The notes under the pieces are model-generated. The model was given only the letters and a program-made list of their open reading frames with translations. It had not been told where the DNA came from and ran no database searches. The position numbers and the translations under genes are program-made. A stretch of DNA of 16,200 nt from Gammaproteobacteria bacterium (GTDB lineage: Bacteria > Pseudomonadota > Gammaproteobacteria > UBA6429): assembly GCA_030635835.1 (NCBI GenBank), contig DAOVYB010000016.1, positions 1 to 16,200 on the forward strand, read 5' to 3'. Of the stretch, positions 1 to 7,982 are shown piece after piece. How positions within the stretch are numbered: the stretch's first letter is position 1; every line of letters starts with the position of its first letter.

Positions 1-2127
1 GAAAAATATACCATTGATTTAACAGAACGAGCGGAACAGGGAAAACTTGATCCGGTTATCGGTCGTGATGATGAAATTCGTCGCACTATCCAGGTATTAC
101 AACGTCGTACTAAAAATAATCCTGTTCTAATTGGTGAGCCTGGTGTTGGTAAAACAGCGATCGCTGAAGGTTTAGCACAGCGGATTATTAATGGTGAGGT
201 ACCTGAAGGTGTTAAAGGTAAACGTGTTTTATCGCTTGATATGGGCGCGTTATTAGCCGGAGCTAAATTCCGTGGTGAATTTGAAGAACGTCTGAAATCT
301 GTTTTGAATGATTTAGCAAAACAGGAAGGTCAAATCATTTTATTTATTGATGAACTCCATACCATGGTTGGCGCTGGTAAAGCAGAAGGTGCGATGGATG
401 CCGGTAACATGTTAAAACCTGCTCTGGCACGTGGTGAGCTTCACTGTGTGGGTGCGACTACACTTGATGAATATCGTCAGTATATTGAAAAGGATGCGGC
501 TTTAGAGCGTCGTTTCCAAAAAGTATTGGTGGACGAACCTAGCGTTGAAGATACGGTTGCCATTTTACGTGGCCTGAAAGAAAAGTATGAAGTACATCAT
601 GGTGTAGATATTACCGATCCTGCTATTGTTGCTGCGGCTACCTTGTCACATCGTTATATTACGGGTCGCCAATTACCCGATAAAGCCATTGATTTGATCG
701 ATGAGTCAGCCAGTCGTATTCGTATGGAAATTGATTCTAAACCGGAGTCAATGGACAAAATGGATCGTAAATTGATTCAGTTAAAAATTGAGCGTGAGGC
801 ATTAAATAAAGAAACTGATGCTGCTTCAAAGGCACGGCTAAAAAATCTTCAAAGTGAAATTGATACCTTAGAACGGGAATACAGTGAGTTAGATGAGGTA
901 TGGAAATCTGAAAAAGCCGCTGTTCAGGGAACGCAACATATTAAAGAAGAATTGGAACGTGCACGTCAGGAACTGGAAACGGCTCGTCGAGCCAGTGATC
1001 TTGCCCGTATGTCAGAATTGCAATATGGCAAAATACCCGATTTAGAAAAGCAACTGGATATGGCCTCTCAGGTAGAAATGCAGGAGACAACCTTGTTGCG
1101 TAACTCGGTAACAGAAGAAGAGATTGCAGAAGTTGTTTCTAAATGGACGGGTATTCCTGTATCAAAAATGCTTGAAGGTGAGCGCGAAAAACTTTTACAA
1201 ATGGAAGACGTATTACATAAACGCATGGTAGGACAAGCTGAAGCCGTACAAGCAGTATCTGATGCTATCCGTCGTTCACGTGCAGGTCTTTCTGATCCTG
1301 AACGACCTAATGGTTCATTCTTATTCCTGGGACCGACTGGCGTAGGTAAAACAGAGTTAACCAAAGCACTAGCAGAATTTTTATTTGATACTGAAGATGC
1401 GATGGTGCGTATTGATATGTCTGAGTTTATGGAAAAACATTCTGTTGCCAGATTAGTGGGTGCACCTCCGGGTTATGTCGGTTATGAAGAAGGCGGTTAT
1501 TTAACTGAAGCTGTGAGACGTAAACCATATTCAATTATTTTGTTAGATGAAATTGAAAAAGCGCATCCTGATGTTTTTAATATTTTGTTACAGGTACTGG
1601 ATGATGGTCGCTTGACTGATGGTCAGGGTCGTACCGTTGATTTTAAAAATACGGTCATTGTTATGACCTCAAATTTAGGATCACAACAAATTCAGGAGCT
1701 TTCATTTAATAGCACAGCGGATGATAAATATGCTGAGATGAAAAATGTTGTTATGGAAACAGTCAGTACACATTTCAGACCCGAGTTTATTAATCGTATT
1801 GATGAAGTCGTAGTTTTCCATCCTTTAGGACAGGAAGAAATACGTTCTATTGCCGGTATTCAGTTTGAATATCTTCGTGAACGTTTAGCTGAAAGACAAA
1901 TTGATATTGAATTAACAGAAGCTGCTCTGGATAAACTGGGTGAAGCAGGGTTTGATCCGGTATATGGTGCAAGGCCATTAAAACGAGCCATTCAACAACA
2001 GCTTGAAAATCCACTGGCACAGGATATTTTATCTGGTAAGTTTTTAGCCGGGGATGTTATTCATGTTGATGCAGCAAGTGATGGTTTAACCTTTGCTAAA
2101 TCACAGAAAAAAGTTTCTGTTGCTTAA
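1..2127 (+). CDS. clpB: ATP-dependent disaggregase ClpB, 3' part
   Basis: ClpB is a hexameric AAA+ chaperone that, with DnaK, pulls polypeptides out of aggregates in the cytoplasm. The reading frame is open from base 1, so the start lies outside the window; the ATG at 241 is an internal Met. About 708 residues are visible, and by comparison with the roughly 857-residue E. coli protein about 155 N-terminal residues (the N domain) are missing. Counting from the window edge, the first Walker A (GEPGVGKT) is at residues 45-52, the first Walker B (FIDE) near 115, a charged coiled-coil middle domain at about 250-365, the second Walker A (GPTGVGKT) near 444-451 and the second Walker B ([11 protein letters not shown]) near 516. 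The conserved AAA2 block [14 protein letters not shown] lies near the C terminus. The near-identity to proteobacterial ClpB leaves little doubt. A foldback repeat follows the stop codon. Confidence 0.98.
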   Translation, partial: EKYTIDLTERAEQGKLDPVIGRDDEIRRTIQVLQRRTKNNPVLIGEPGVGKTAIAEGLAQRIINGEVPEGVKGKRVLSLDMGALLAGAKFRGEFEERLKSVLNDLAKQEGQIILFIDELHTMVGAGKAEGAMDAGNMLKPALARGELHCVGATTLDEYRQYIEKDAALERRFQKVLVDEPSVEDTVAILRGLKEKYEVHHGVDITDPAIVAAATLSHRYITGRQLPDKAIDLIDESASRIRMEIDSKPESMDKMDRKLIQLKIEREALNKETDAASKARLKNLQSEIDTLEREYSELDEVWKSEKAAVQGTQHIKEELERARQELETARRASDLARMSELQYGKIPDLEKQLDMASQVEMQETTLLRNSVTEEEIAEVVSKWTGIPVSKMLEGEREKLLQMEDVLHKRMVGQAEAVQAVSDAIRRSRAGLSDPERPNGSFLFLGPTGVGKTELTKALAEFLFDTEDAMVRIDMSEFMEKHSVARLVGAPPGYVGYEEGGYLTEAVRRKPYSIILLDEIEKAHPDVFNILLQVLDDGRLTDGQGRTVDFKNTVIVMTSNLGSQQIQELSFNSTADDKYAEMKNVVMETVSTHFRPEFINRIDEVVVFHPLGQEEIRSIAGIQFEYLRERLAERQIDIELTEAALDKLGEAGFDPVYGARPLKRAIQQQLENPLAQDILSGKFLAGDVIHVDAASDGLTFAKSQKKVSVA

Positions 2128-2162
2128 TAACGGAAAGTGGCTGGAATCTTAAAGTTAGTTAA

Positions 2163-2310
2163 TTAACGCAAAGGGCGCTAAGTACGCAAAGACATATATT
2201 TCTTTGCGCTCTTTGCGCTCTTTGCGTCTCCGCACTATAGAACCGCTACGCGTTTCGTTCAGTATTACCTTAACCTGCTCCGCAGGTTCTGGCATCGTCA
2301 TTTGCGTTAA
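2163..2310 (+). repeat. Foldback intergenic element, copy 1
   Basis: This stretch lies between the convergent ends of clpB and the 2357-2971 gene. The ends are a perfect 10-bp inverted repeat, TTAACGCAAA at 2163-2172 and TTTGCGTTAA at 2301-2310. Inside, a left arm of three imperfect 9-bp units (CGCAAAGGG, CGCTAAGTA, CGCAAAGAC) at 2165-2192 is complementary, with few mismatches, to 2201-2228. Then come a CCGCACT block (2230-2236), hairpin 1 at 2241-2255 (3-nt loop, one mismatch), a TCAGTATTACC block and hairpin 2 at 2272-2288 (7-bp perfect stem, loop TCC). The same order recurs at 6954-7120 and, partly, at 12851-12994. It contains no coding frame. A transcript in either direction would fold strongly, so a role in termination or mRNA 3'-end stability is plausible but inferred. 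Confidence 0.75.
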
Positions 2311-2356
2311 ATCTATGAGTTTATTTAATGGCAGTTAGTTTTAAAGAAACGTTAGC

Positions 2357-2971
2357 TTATAAGTTAATTTGTATAATTCGGGCCTTGGCATCAGCATACT
2401 GATGTTGAGAAATAACGTCTTCATTTCTTAAGCGTCTAAGTTCATTCATTTCAATATCCAGCATTTTTCCTTTATCTATTTTTACAGCCTGGCTGGCCAT
2501 CAAGCTGCGTAACTTTATTTCTTCAATAAATTCCTTAAACTCTTTATTGTTAGGATTGTTATATAACAAGCTTAAGGTGACACAGTTTCCATAGCGGGTT
2601 TTAAATTCAATAACATTTGGCGACTTATATAAAAACATTAAAAATGTTGCCAGGCTTAACAATAAAAAAATCACAATAAATGGTAGCAACCTTTCTAACT
2701 TACCACTTTCCTGAAAATAAAAAAGATAGGATGTATAGGCGATGGTAGTGACAGAAAAATATAACACCGCTAATAACCACTGCCATGAAATATCCCGGTG
2801 TCTTACTGGCCAGGGGGCAAGCATACTTAAATTTAAATGGTAGCTCTTATTATTTAAGATATTTGAAGTAGAGACTTTCATAAATTTATTGTTATAAATT
2901 TCAAATACACGTTTTTCTCCGCGGGCATTGGATTCCTGATGCAGGCTCGAATTATGTGTCTTCTCATTCAT
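2357..2971 (-). CDS. Membrane protein with two helices and SHOCT-like tail
   Basis: This is a 204-residue protein that I do not recognise as a named family. The visible layout is a soluble N-terminal part of about 60 residues rich in beta-type sequence, two hydrophobic helices at about 64-86 and 95-116 joined by a short loop, a second soluble part at about 119-165, and a C-terminal segment at about 170-201. The last segment (ELRRLRNEDVISQHQYADAK) has the pattern of a SHOCT domain: a short amphipathic helix, a D/G-x-I-T/S turn, then a second helix. Such tails are usually oligomerisation or docking modules. The two soluble segments flanking a helix pair resemble bacterial PH-like membrane proteins, but this is inference. 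It has no partner gene: it is convergent to clpB and divergent from msrP. The start at 2971 has only a weak AGGT upstream, so the N terminus may differ. Confidence 0.75.
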   Translation of the reverse strand: MNEKTHNSSLHQESNARGEKRVFEIYNNKFMKVSTSNILNNKSYHLNLSMLAPWPVRHRDISWQWLLAVLYFSVTTIAYTSYLFYFQESGKLERLLPFIVIFLLLSLATFLMFLYKSPNVIEFKTRYGNCVTLSLLYNNPNNKEFKEFIEEIKLRSLMASQAVKIDKGKMLDIEMNELRRLRNEDVISQHQYADAKARIIQINL

Positions 2972-3108
2972 GTGAAATATATTACCTGAATTGTGCTTGA
3001 GATATAAAGTAAATTTGAATTTCTATTTAAGCCGAATGAACTATTTTCGGACTTTGAAGTCAGATTTTTAACATTATTATTCGTGATTACCGTTGTTGAG
3101 GACCTTTT

Positions 3109-4080
3109 ATGTTAATTAAAAAACCACAGGATATTCTTTCTTCAGAGATTACTGAACAGGCAATTTATCAGCAAAGACGAAAATTTATGACGTCTTCAAT
3201 AGGTTTGGCTGCTGCAGCGACACTTTTACCCGGACAATCTTCTGCTGCAGGTTATGGTGGGAAGGCTTTGTCGTTTAATAAAAATAAGGAATTTAATACA
3301 ACAGAAGATCTCACTTCATACGATAAAATCACGAATTACAATAATTTTTATGAATTTGGCACAGATAAATATTCTCCGGCCAAAAATGCCCGGACTTTAA
3401 CCACAGATCCCTGGTCAGTACAAATAGAAGGCGAGGTTGAAAAACCGGGAATATTGCATCTTGAAGATATTCTTAAACAGCATACTTTAGAAGAGCGCAT
3501 TTATCGTTTACGCTGTGTTGAACGTTGGTCAATGGTTATTCCATGGATTGGATTTCCACTGTCAAAATTAATTAAACAGGCAAAACCTACATCAAAAGCC
3601 AAGTATGTTCAGTTTGAAACATTATACCGTCCCACTGAAATGACAGGGCAAAAACGAAGTGTATTAGACTGGCCTTATGTTGAAGGTTTACGTATTGATG
3701 AAGCAATGAATCCGCTTACAATATTGGCGGTTGGGCTTTATGGTGAAGTGATGCCGAAACAAAATGGTGCACCATTGCGCTTAGTGGTGCCGTGGAAATA
3801 CGGTTTCAAAAGTATTAAGTCCATTGTGAAAATTCGTTTTACAGAAATGGAGCCGGTTAGTAGCTGGACAAAAACTGGCCCACGGGAATACGGTTTTTAT
3901 TCAAATGTTAATCCTGAGGTTGATCATCCACGCTGGAGTCAAAGAAAAGAAAGGCGAATAGGGGATTATTTAAAAAGGAAAACTCTGCCCTTTAATGGTT
4001 ATGCGGAGCAGGTTGCTTCTTTATATGACGGCATGGAATTAAAAAAATTTTATTCCCACGAATATCCTGAAGTCAGATAA
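3109..4080 (+). CDS. msrP: Protein-methionine-sulfoxide reductase catalytic subunit MsrP
   Basis: MsrP is a periplasmic molybdopterin enzyme that reduces methionine sulfoxide in oxidised envelope proteins with electrons from the quinone pool delivered by MsrQ. The 323-residue product starts with a Tat signal (RRKFM at 23-27 followed by an Ala/Leu-rich stretch and a cleavage region around SSAAG, 44-48). The Mo ligand cysteine is C136 in the family block RLRCVERWSMVIPW (133-146). The sulfite-oxidase-fold pieces APLRLVVPWKYGFKSIKSI (221-239) and the C-terminal PRW block are also present. The length is close to that of the E. coli protein (about 334). The start is supported by GAGGA at 3098-3102, six bases before the ATG. 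It is followed by msrQ after 129 bp rather than in the usual tight arrangement. Confidence 0.96.
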   Translation: MLIKKPQDILSSEITEQAIYQQRRKFMTSSIGLAAAATLLPGQSSAAGYGGKALSFNKNKEFNTTEDLTSYDKITNYNNFYEFGTDKYSPAKNARTLTTDPWSVQIEGEVEKPGILHLEDILKQHTLEERIYRLRCVERWSMVIPWIGFPLSKLIKQAKPTSKAKYVQFETLYRPTEMTGQKRSVLDWPYVEGLRIDEAMNPLTILAVGLYGEVMPKQNGAPLRLVVPWKYGFKSIKSIVKIRFTEMEPVSSWTKTGPREYGFYSNVNPEVDHPRWSQRKERRIGDYLKRKTLPFNGYAEQVASLYDGMELKKFYSHEYPEVR

Positions 4081-4150
4081 CTGCGTTAAAAACAAACTCA
4101 AAATGCTCATGTACTAATTGTACACTCCGCTTTTTCGTTTGTTTTTGCCT
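4081..4150. repeat. Imperfect palindrome between msrP and msrQ
   Basis: Immediately after the msrP stop is an imperfect palindrome. The outer stem AAAAACAAAC (4088-4097) pairs perfectly with GTTTGTTTTT (4137-4146), and an inner stem TGTAC (4110-4114) pairs with GTACA (4120-4124) around a 5-nt loop. The middle pairs poorly. The run of T bases after the right outer arm is short and mixed, so it could weaken rather than stop transcription into msrQ. It is unrelated in sequence to the three-copy element elsewhere in the window. I cannot assign it to a named repeat family. Confidence 0.6.
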
Positions 4151-4209
4151 TGTTCTCTAACTTCAGGCTATCCGTGCAATGGTTTCGTTAACTTATGTGA
4201 TATTGATAG

Positions 4210-4800
4210 ATGAGTAAATTTATTAAATCCGTTATTTTTATACTTTGTTTGTTACCTTTAACTTACTTATTTATTAATTTTTATTTGGATGAATTAGGTG
4301 CAAATCCATTTGAAGTCTTTACACGGAGTACCGGTGAATGGACGCTTCGGTTTTTACTCATCACACTTGCAATGACACCTTTACGTCATTTAACTGGAAC
4401 AGCATGGCCAATTCACTTACGTAGAATGTTTGGATTATTTACTTTTTTTTATGTCTGCGTTCATTTACTCACATACATATTATTAGATCATTTTTTTGAC
4501 TGGGATGAAATACTGACCGATATCGTGAAGCGGCCCTACATTACCTTTGGCATGCTTGCTTTTACGTTATTAATTCCTCTCGCTGTAACTTCAAGCAATA
4601 AAATGATAAAGCGTTTGGGAAGACGCTGGAAATTATTACATAAATTAATTTATCTCATCGCGGTTCTTGGTGTGTTGCACTTTCTATTACTGGTGAAGGC
4701 AGACTATAAGGAACCGGTTATTTATGCATTCATCTTGTCGAGCTTATTTTTAGTTAGATGGAAACCTGCGCTGTTACACAAGTTTAATTATCGCCATTAA
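4210..4800 (+). CDS. msrQ: Heme-binding membrane subunit MsrQ
   Basis: MsrQ is the b-type cytochrome of the inner membrane that takes electrons from quinol (or from flavin reductase in E. coli) and gives them to MsrP. The 196-residue product has about six hydrophobic helices, including segments near 7-25, 46-60, 75-92, 109-127, 144-162 and 168-184. Likely heme ligands are H85 (YVCVHLL), H144 (KLLHKLIYL) and H157 (GVLHFLL), at positions matching the conserved histidines of the family. The blocks STGEWTLRFLL, RRMFGLF and LGRRWKLLHKLIYL are typical. The ATG at 4210 has only a poor ribosome-binding site (GATATTGATAG), so translation may be weak. It pairs functionally with the upstream msrP despite the 129-bp gap with its palindrome. 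Confidence 0.94.
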   Translation: MSKFIKSVIFILCLLPLTYLFINFYLDELGANPFEVFTRSTGEWTLRFLLITLAMTPLRHLTGTAWPIHLRRMFGLFTFFYVCVHLLTYILLDHFFDWDEILTDIVKRPYITFGMLAFTLLIPLAVTSSNKMIKRLGRRWKLLHKLIYLIAVLGVLHFLLLVKADYKEPVIYAFILSSLFLVRWKPALLHKFNYRH

Positions 4801-5146
4801 CCTCGCCGTGCAAAATGCAACAAAAAGAATTTAAACTGCATTAAATTTTATTATTTCTGTTTTATTTCAGCTATTTAGATTTGAATACAGTATTATTGCC
4901 AGAATAATATAGTTATTAACTTATTGATTTGTAGGTCTTTATTTGTTTGATATTAGAGGTAGATAAAAAGAAACATCACTTTTTGTCATCTTTAAGTCAT
5001 ATCATCTGCATGGCATACTTCTTGTTAATAAGAACACAAACTTAACGACTTGCTATAGAAGTCAGATAATTACAAAAATTGCCGGAAGAAATATTTCAGG
5101 TTTTTATAAAGCATTTAGATAAATTAAAAATTTCAGGAGAACGTCA
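4801..5146. other. Intergenic region between msrQ and soxB
   Basis: This is 346 bp of AT-rich DNA without a convincing gene. Near its left end is an AT-only inverted repeat (AATTTAA at 4828-4834 and TTAAATT at 4841-4847, followed by TTATTATTT) that could be a weak terminator for msrQ. Near its right end is a candidate sigma-70 promoter for soxB (listed separately) and a Shine-Dalgarno AGGAG at 5135-5139, seven bases before the soxB ATG. A sigma-54-like string at 5011-5025 was considered and not accepted. Confidence 0.6.
5042..5070 (+). promoter_or_regulatory. Candidate sigma-70 promoter for soxB
   Basis: TTAACG (5042-5047, 4 of 6 consensus bases) and GATAAT (5065-5070, 5 of 6) are separated by exactly 17 bp. 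Transcription would start near 5077 and leave a leader of about 70 nt. This is pattern matching only; the surrounding DNA is AT-rich, so chance matches are likely. Confidence 0.35.
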
Positions 5147-6937
5147 ATGTCACTTAATCGCCGTGAGTTTATGCAAGTCATGGGTATGGCCGCTGCTGCA
5201 GGTATGTTGCCAGGCTGTGATAGCAAACCAGGTTCAGGAAAAAGCACAGTTGCTGCAGGTGCACCGGGTGATGTCTATAACATACCAAAATTCGGTAATG
5301 TTACTTTGATGCATTTTACCGATTGCCATGCACAGTTATTGCCAATTTATTTCCGCGAACCTAATGTGAACATGGGTGTAGGTGGTGCACATGGCCAACC
5401 TCCTCATTTGGTTGGTGACAAATTATTAAATCACTTTAATCTGAAAAAAGATTCACTTGAAGCGCATGCTTTTACTTATCTTAACTATGCAGAAGCGGCT
5501 AAAACTTACGGTAAAGTAGGTGGTTTTGCTCACTTACGTACTTTAGTTAAAAAGTTACGTGCAGATCATGGTGCAAATAAAACATTATTATTAGATGGTG
5601 GTGATACCTGGCAGGGTTCAGGTACTGCTTACTGGACACGCGGTAAGGACATGGTGGGTGCATGTAATCTACTTGGGGTAGATGTCATGACTGGTCACTG
5701 GGAATTTACTTACCTTGATGAAGAAGTTATTTCAAATGTTAAAGATTTTAATGGTGATTTTGTTTGCCAAAATGTCTTTGTAAAAGATGATGCATCATTT
5801 GATTATCAGTTTGCAGATTTCGAAGGTTTTGATGAAGATTCTCAACGTGCATTTAAACCGTATACGATTAAAGAAATGGATGGCGGAATTCGCGTAGCTG
5901 TAATTGGTCAGGCTTTCCCGTATACACCAATTGCAAATCCAGGTCGTTTTATTCCTGACTGGACCTTTGGTATTCGTGATTCTGAAATGCAAAAAACAGT
6001 AGATGACCTTCGTGCAACTGAAAAACCGGATGTTGTGGTGGTTATTTCTCACAATGGTATGGATGTCGATTTAAAAATGGCATCAGTTGTTTCTGGTATT
6101 GATGTTATTTTTGGTGGACATACGCATGATGGCGTTCCACAGCCTTCTATAGTGAAGAACAAAGGTGGCAAGACTTTAGTTACTAACGCCGGTTCAAATG
6201 GTAAATTCCTCGGTACTATGCAGTTAGATGTACGTAACGGTAAAGTACAGGATTTCCGTTATAAATTATTACCGGTTTTCTCGAACTTGTTAGAACCCGA
6301 TCAGGAAATGGTTAAATACATTGAAGATGTACGTAAACCATACTTAGCCACACTTACTGAAGAGTTAGCGGTTGCTGATCAAGTGTTATACCGCCGTGGT
6401 AACTTTAATGGTACCTTTGATCAAATTATTTGTGATGCATTAAGAGAAGTTAAAGATGCACAAATTTCTCTTTCACCAGGCTTCCGTTGGGGTACAACCG
6501 TTTTACCCGGACAAACAATCACTATGGATCATGTAATGGATCAAACATGTATTACTTATCCTGAAACTTATCGTCGTGAGATGAGTGGTGCCGATATTAA
6601 ATTGATTCTGGAAGATGTTGCAGATAATTTATTTAATCACGATCCTTATTATCAACAAGGTGGTGACATGGTACGTTTGGGTGGTCTGGATTACACAATG
6701 GAGCCAAATGCCAAGTTTAATACACGTGTAACAGATATGGTGCTTGATGATGGAACCAGGATAGAAGCCAATAAAATGTACACCGTAGCAGGCTGGGCGA
6801 CAGTAGGTTCAAAAGCACCTGGCGCACCAATTTGGGAAGTGGTTTCTGATTACTTACGCACAGAGAAAGTCGCAAAAGTTAAGAAACTCAATACACCTAA
6901 AATTGTTGGTATGGAAGGTAATCCGGGGATTGCTTAA
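5147..6937 (+). CDS. soxB: Thiosulfohydrolase SoxB
   Basis: SoxB is the periplasmic dimanganese hydrolase that removes sulfate from the sulfur substituent carried on SoxYZ in thiosulfate oxidation. The 596-residue product starts with a Tat signal (RREFM at 5-9, then a Met/Ala-rich stretch). A cysteine at 24 after LPG resembles a lipobox but with an atypical proline. Metallophosphoesterase motifs follow in order: FTDCH (57-61; D59, H61), DGGDTWQGS (150-158), GHWEFTY (183-189, the SoxB form of the GNH-type motif), ISHNGMDVDL (300-309) and GGHTHDG (323-329). The C-terminal 5'-nucleotidase-type domain carries the SoxB hallmark NHDPYYQQGGDMVRLGGLDY (497-516). The length fits SoxB (about 560-600). 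AGGAG at 5135-5139 supports the start. No soxAX, YZ or CD genes are in this window, so soxB is detached from the rest of the pathway here. Confidence 0.96.
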   Translation: MSLNRREFMQVMGMAAAAGMLPGCDSKPGSGKSTVAAGAPGDVYNIPKFGNVTLMHFTDCHAQLLPIYFREPNVNMGVGGAHGQPPHLVGDKLLNHFNLKKDSLEAHAFTYLNYAEAAKTYGKVGGFAHLRTLVKKLRADHGANKTLLLDGGDTWQGSGTAYWTRGKDMVGACNLLGVDVMTGHWEFTYLDEEVISNVKDFNGDFVCQNVFVKDDASFDYQFADFEGFDEDSQRAFKPYTIKEMDGGIRVAVIGQAFPYTPIANPGRFIPDWTFGIRDSEMQKTVDDLRATEKPDVVVVISHNGMDVDLKMASVVSGIDVIFGGHTHDGVPQPSIVKNKGGKTLVTNAGSNGKFLGTMQLDVRNGKVQDFRYKLLPVFSNLLEPDQEMVKYIEDVRKPYLATLTEELAVADQVLYRRGNFNGTFDQIICDALREVKDAQISLSPGFRWGTTVLPGQTITMDHVMDQTCITYPETYRREMSGADIKLILEDVADNLFNHDPYYQQGGDMVRLGGLDYTMEPNAKFNTRVTDMVLDDGTRIEANKMYTVAGWATVGSKAPGAPIWEVVSDYLRTEKVAKVKKLNTPKIVGMEGNPGIA

Positions 6938-6953
6938 ATAATTTAAGTATAGC

Positions 6954-7120
6954 CACTAAGAACACCAAGAAAAAACCACGGGGAACACTGGGGACACAGG
7001 GTTAAAAGCTAAAGATTTTTTCCCAGTGAACCCCGCACTTAATAAACCTCTTTGAGGTTTGTCAGTATGACCTCAACGTATTCCATACGTTCTGGCCTTG
7101 TTCCCCCGTGGTTTTTCTTT
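6954..7120 (+). repeat. Foldback intergenic element, copy 2
   Basis: This is the best-preserved copy, filling the gap between the convergent ends of soxB and the pentaheme gene. The left arm is made of 9-bp units starting with CAC (6954-6962, 6963-6971, 6977-6985, 6986-6994, 6995-7003). The outer inverted repeat pairs 6967-6987 with 7099-7119 almost completely, around the core CCACGGGG/CCCCCGTGG. An inner arm at 6980-6992 pairs 11 of 13 with 7022-7034. Then come CCCCGCACT (7031-7039), hairpin 1 at 7045-7059 (perfect 6-bp stem, loop TTT), a TGTCAGTATGACC block (7060-7072) and hairpin 2 at 7075-7091 (perfect 7-bp stem, loop TCC). The right end runs into a T-rich tract at 7112-7123, directly next to the pentaheme stop codon. 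Both strands would give a G+C-rich stem followed by U residues, so it may terminate both genes. Confidence 0.8.
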
Positions 7121-7121
7121 T

Positions 7122-7982
7122 TTACTTGTCTGGTTTTTTATACAACTCACTTATTTCTGCTTTAATTCTTAATAAATCACCATCCAGTGCAGGCTGGCCA
7201 TGCCACCATTGATAGTCAGGTGATTGATGAGCCACACCCAGATATACATTTTTTAAATGGTGTTGCATTGTTTTAAAAAGTTTTCGGGCTTGTTGAATTT
7301 TAGATTCATCAAATTTTTTTGATGCCTGTGAAATAATTTCATTCGCTTCACGGACTTTTTTTCTTGCAATTTCCAGCATGGCTTCACCATTCGCTAATAA
7401 TTTTCTGGTATAGCGTGGTGAATGGCAGTTTTGACATACCTGTCGGGTTTTACTTTCAACATCATACGCAACAGCAGGCTCCATGAGTGAGTCACGAACC
7501 ATAGTATTCACATTGTGATCAGCCTGATGCATATGGCAATAAGCACAACCGGGGCTACGGTAGTTGGCCATATCTAATGACAGTTGCCAGTTATAACTAT
7601 TTTTTTCCATTTTCATAAGTACGCCATGTTTTGAAAGAGCATAACTATGAACAACAGGTGTTTTGTTACCTCCATGGCAATTAATACAACGTGTGTTTTT
7701 ACGAGAAGAGCTGGCTACCGTGTTATGTTTTTTCCCATGACAGCTTACACAATCAGTAACAGGTTGAGTGCTGGCATGGCTGCTATTGCGCCAGTCAGCT
7801 ATTAATTTTGGATTCCTTTTTTCATGGCACTCAATACACTGAGTATTTTCAAAAACACCGTTGCTAATAGTGTTTTCAGTGGCCTGAAGAGAGAGGCTGA
7901 GGAATATTAAGTTAAAAGCTATAAAACTCCGATACATAAATGCAGGTACTGTTTTAGCAGCATATGTTTGATCGTGAGACAT
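7122..7982 (-). CDS. Pentaheme HAO-like cytochrome c
   Basis: This 286-residue secreted multiheme cytochrome is the last gene of the operon. Five CXXCH motifs are at C49, C78, C99, C146 and C183. Their surroundings match the HAO family. C49 is followed by a W..S.H segment (64-69), as at HAO heme 1. C99 (CINCHGG) is followed by SYALSKHGVLMKMEKNSYNW, as after HAO heme 6. C146 sits in SPGCAYCHM, as at heme 7, and C183 in CQNCHSPRY, as at heme 8. A C-terminal helical domain ends with AHQSPDYQWWHG (251-262), where HAO carries its cross-linking Tyr; Y257 is near that position. By this reading hemes 3, 4 (catalytic) and 5 are absent. The ATG at 7982 overlaps the upstream stop (TGATG), implying coupled translation. 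An alternative start at M16 (7937) would give a shorter, cleaner signal peptide. The role is probably electron transfer or a partner of the octaheme protein (inferred). Confidence 0.85.
   Translation of the reverse strand: MSHDQTYAAKTVPAFMYRSFIAFNLIFLSLSLQATENTISNGVFENTQCIECHEKRNPKLIADWRNSSHASTQPVTDCVSCHGKKHNTVASSSRKNTRCINCHGGNKTPVVHSYALSKHGVLMKMEKNSYNWQLSLDMANYRSPGCAYCHMHQADHNVNTMVRDSLMEPAVAYDVESKTRQVCQNCHSPRYTRKLLANGEAMLEIARKKVREANEIISQASKKFDESKIQQARKLFKTMQHHLKNVYLGVAHQSPDYQWWHGQPALDGDLLRIKAEISELYKKPDK

Noticed and set aside
1068..1364. 98-residue frame antisense to clpB
   Set aside because: It is a shadow of the strongly conserved clpB coding sequence.
5011..5025. Sigma-54-like promoter TGGCAT-N5-TTG upstream of soxB
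   Set aside because: The -24 GG is present but the -12 element reads GT instead of GC. No enhancer-binding protein gene or activator site is in view, and a better-spaced sigma-70 candidate lies closer to the gene.
5079..5309. 76-residue frame overlapping the start of soxB
   Set aside because: It lies out of frame over the soxB Tat signal region and leader and has no recognisable protein features.
6954..7003. Short periodic repeats resembling a CRISPR array
   Set aside because: Units are 9 bp without unique spacers and pair with a downstream arm; no cas genes are present.
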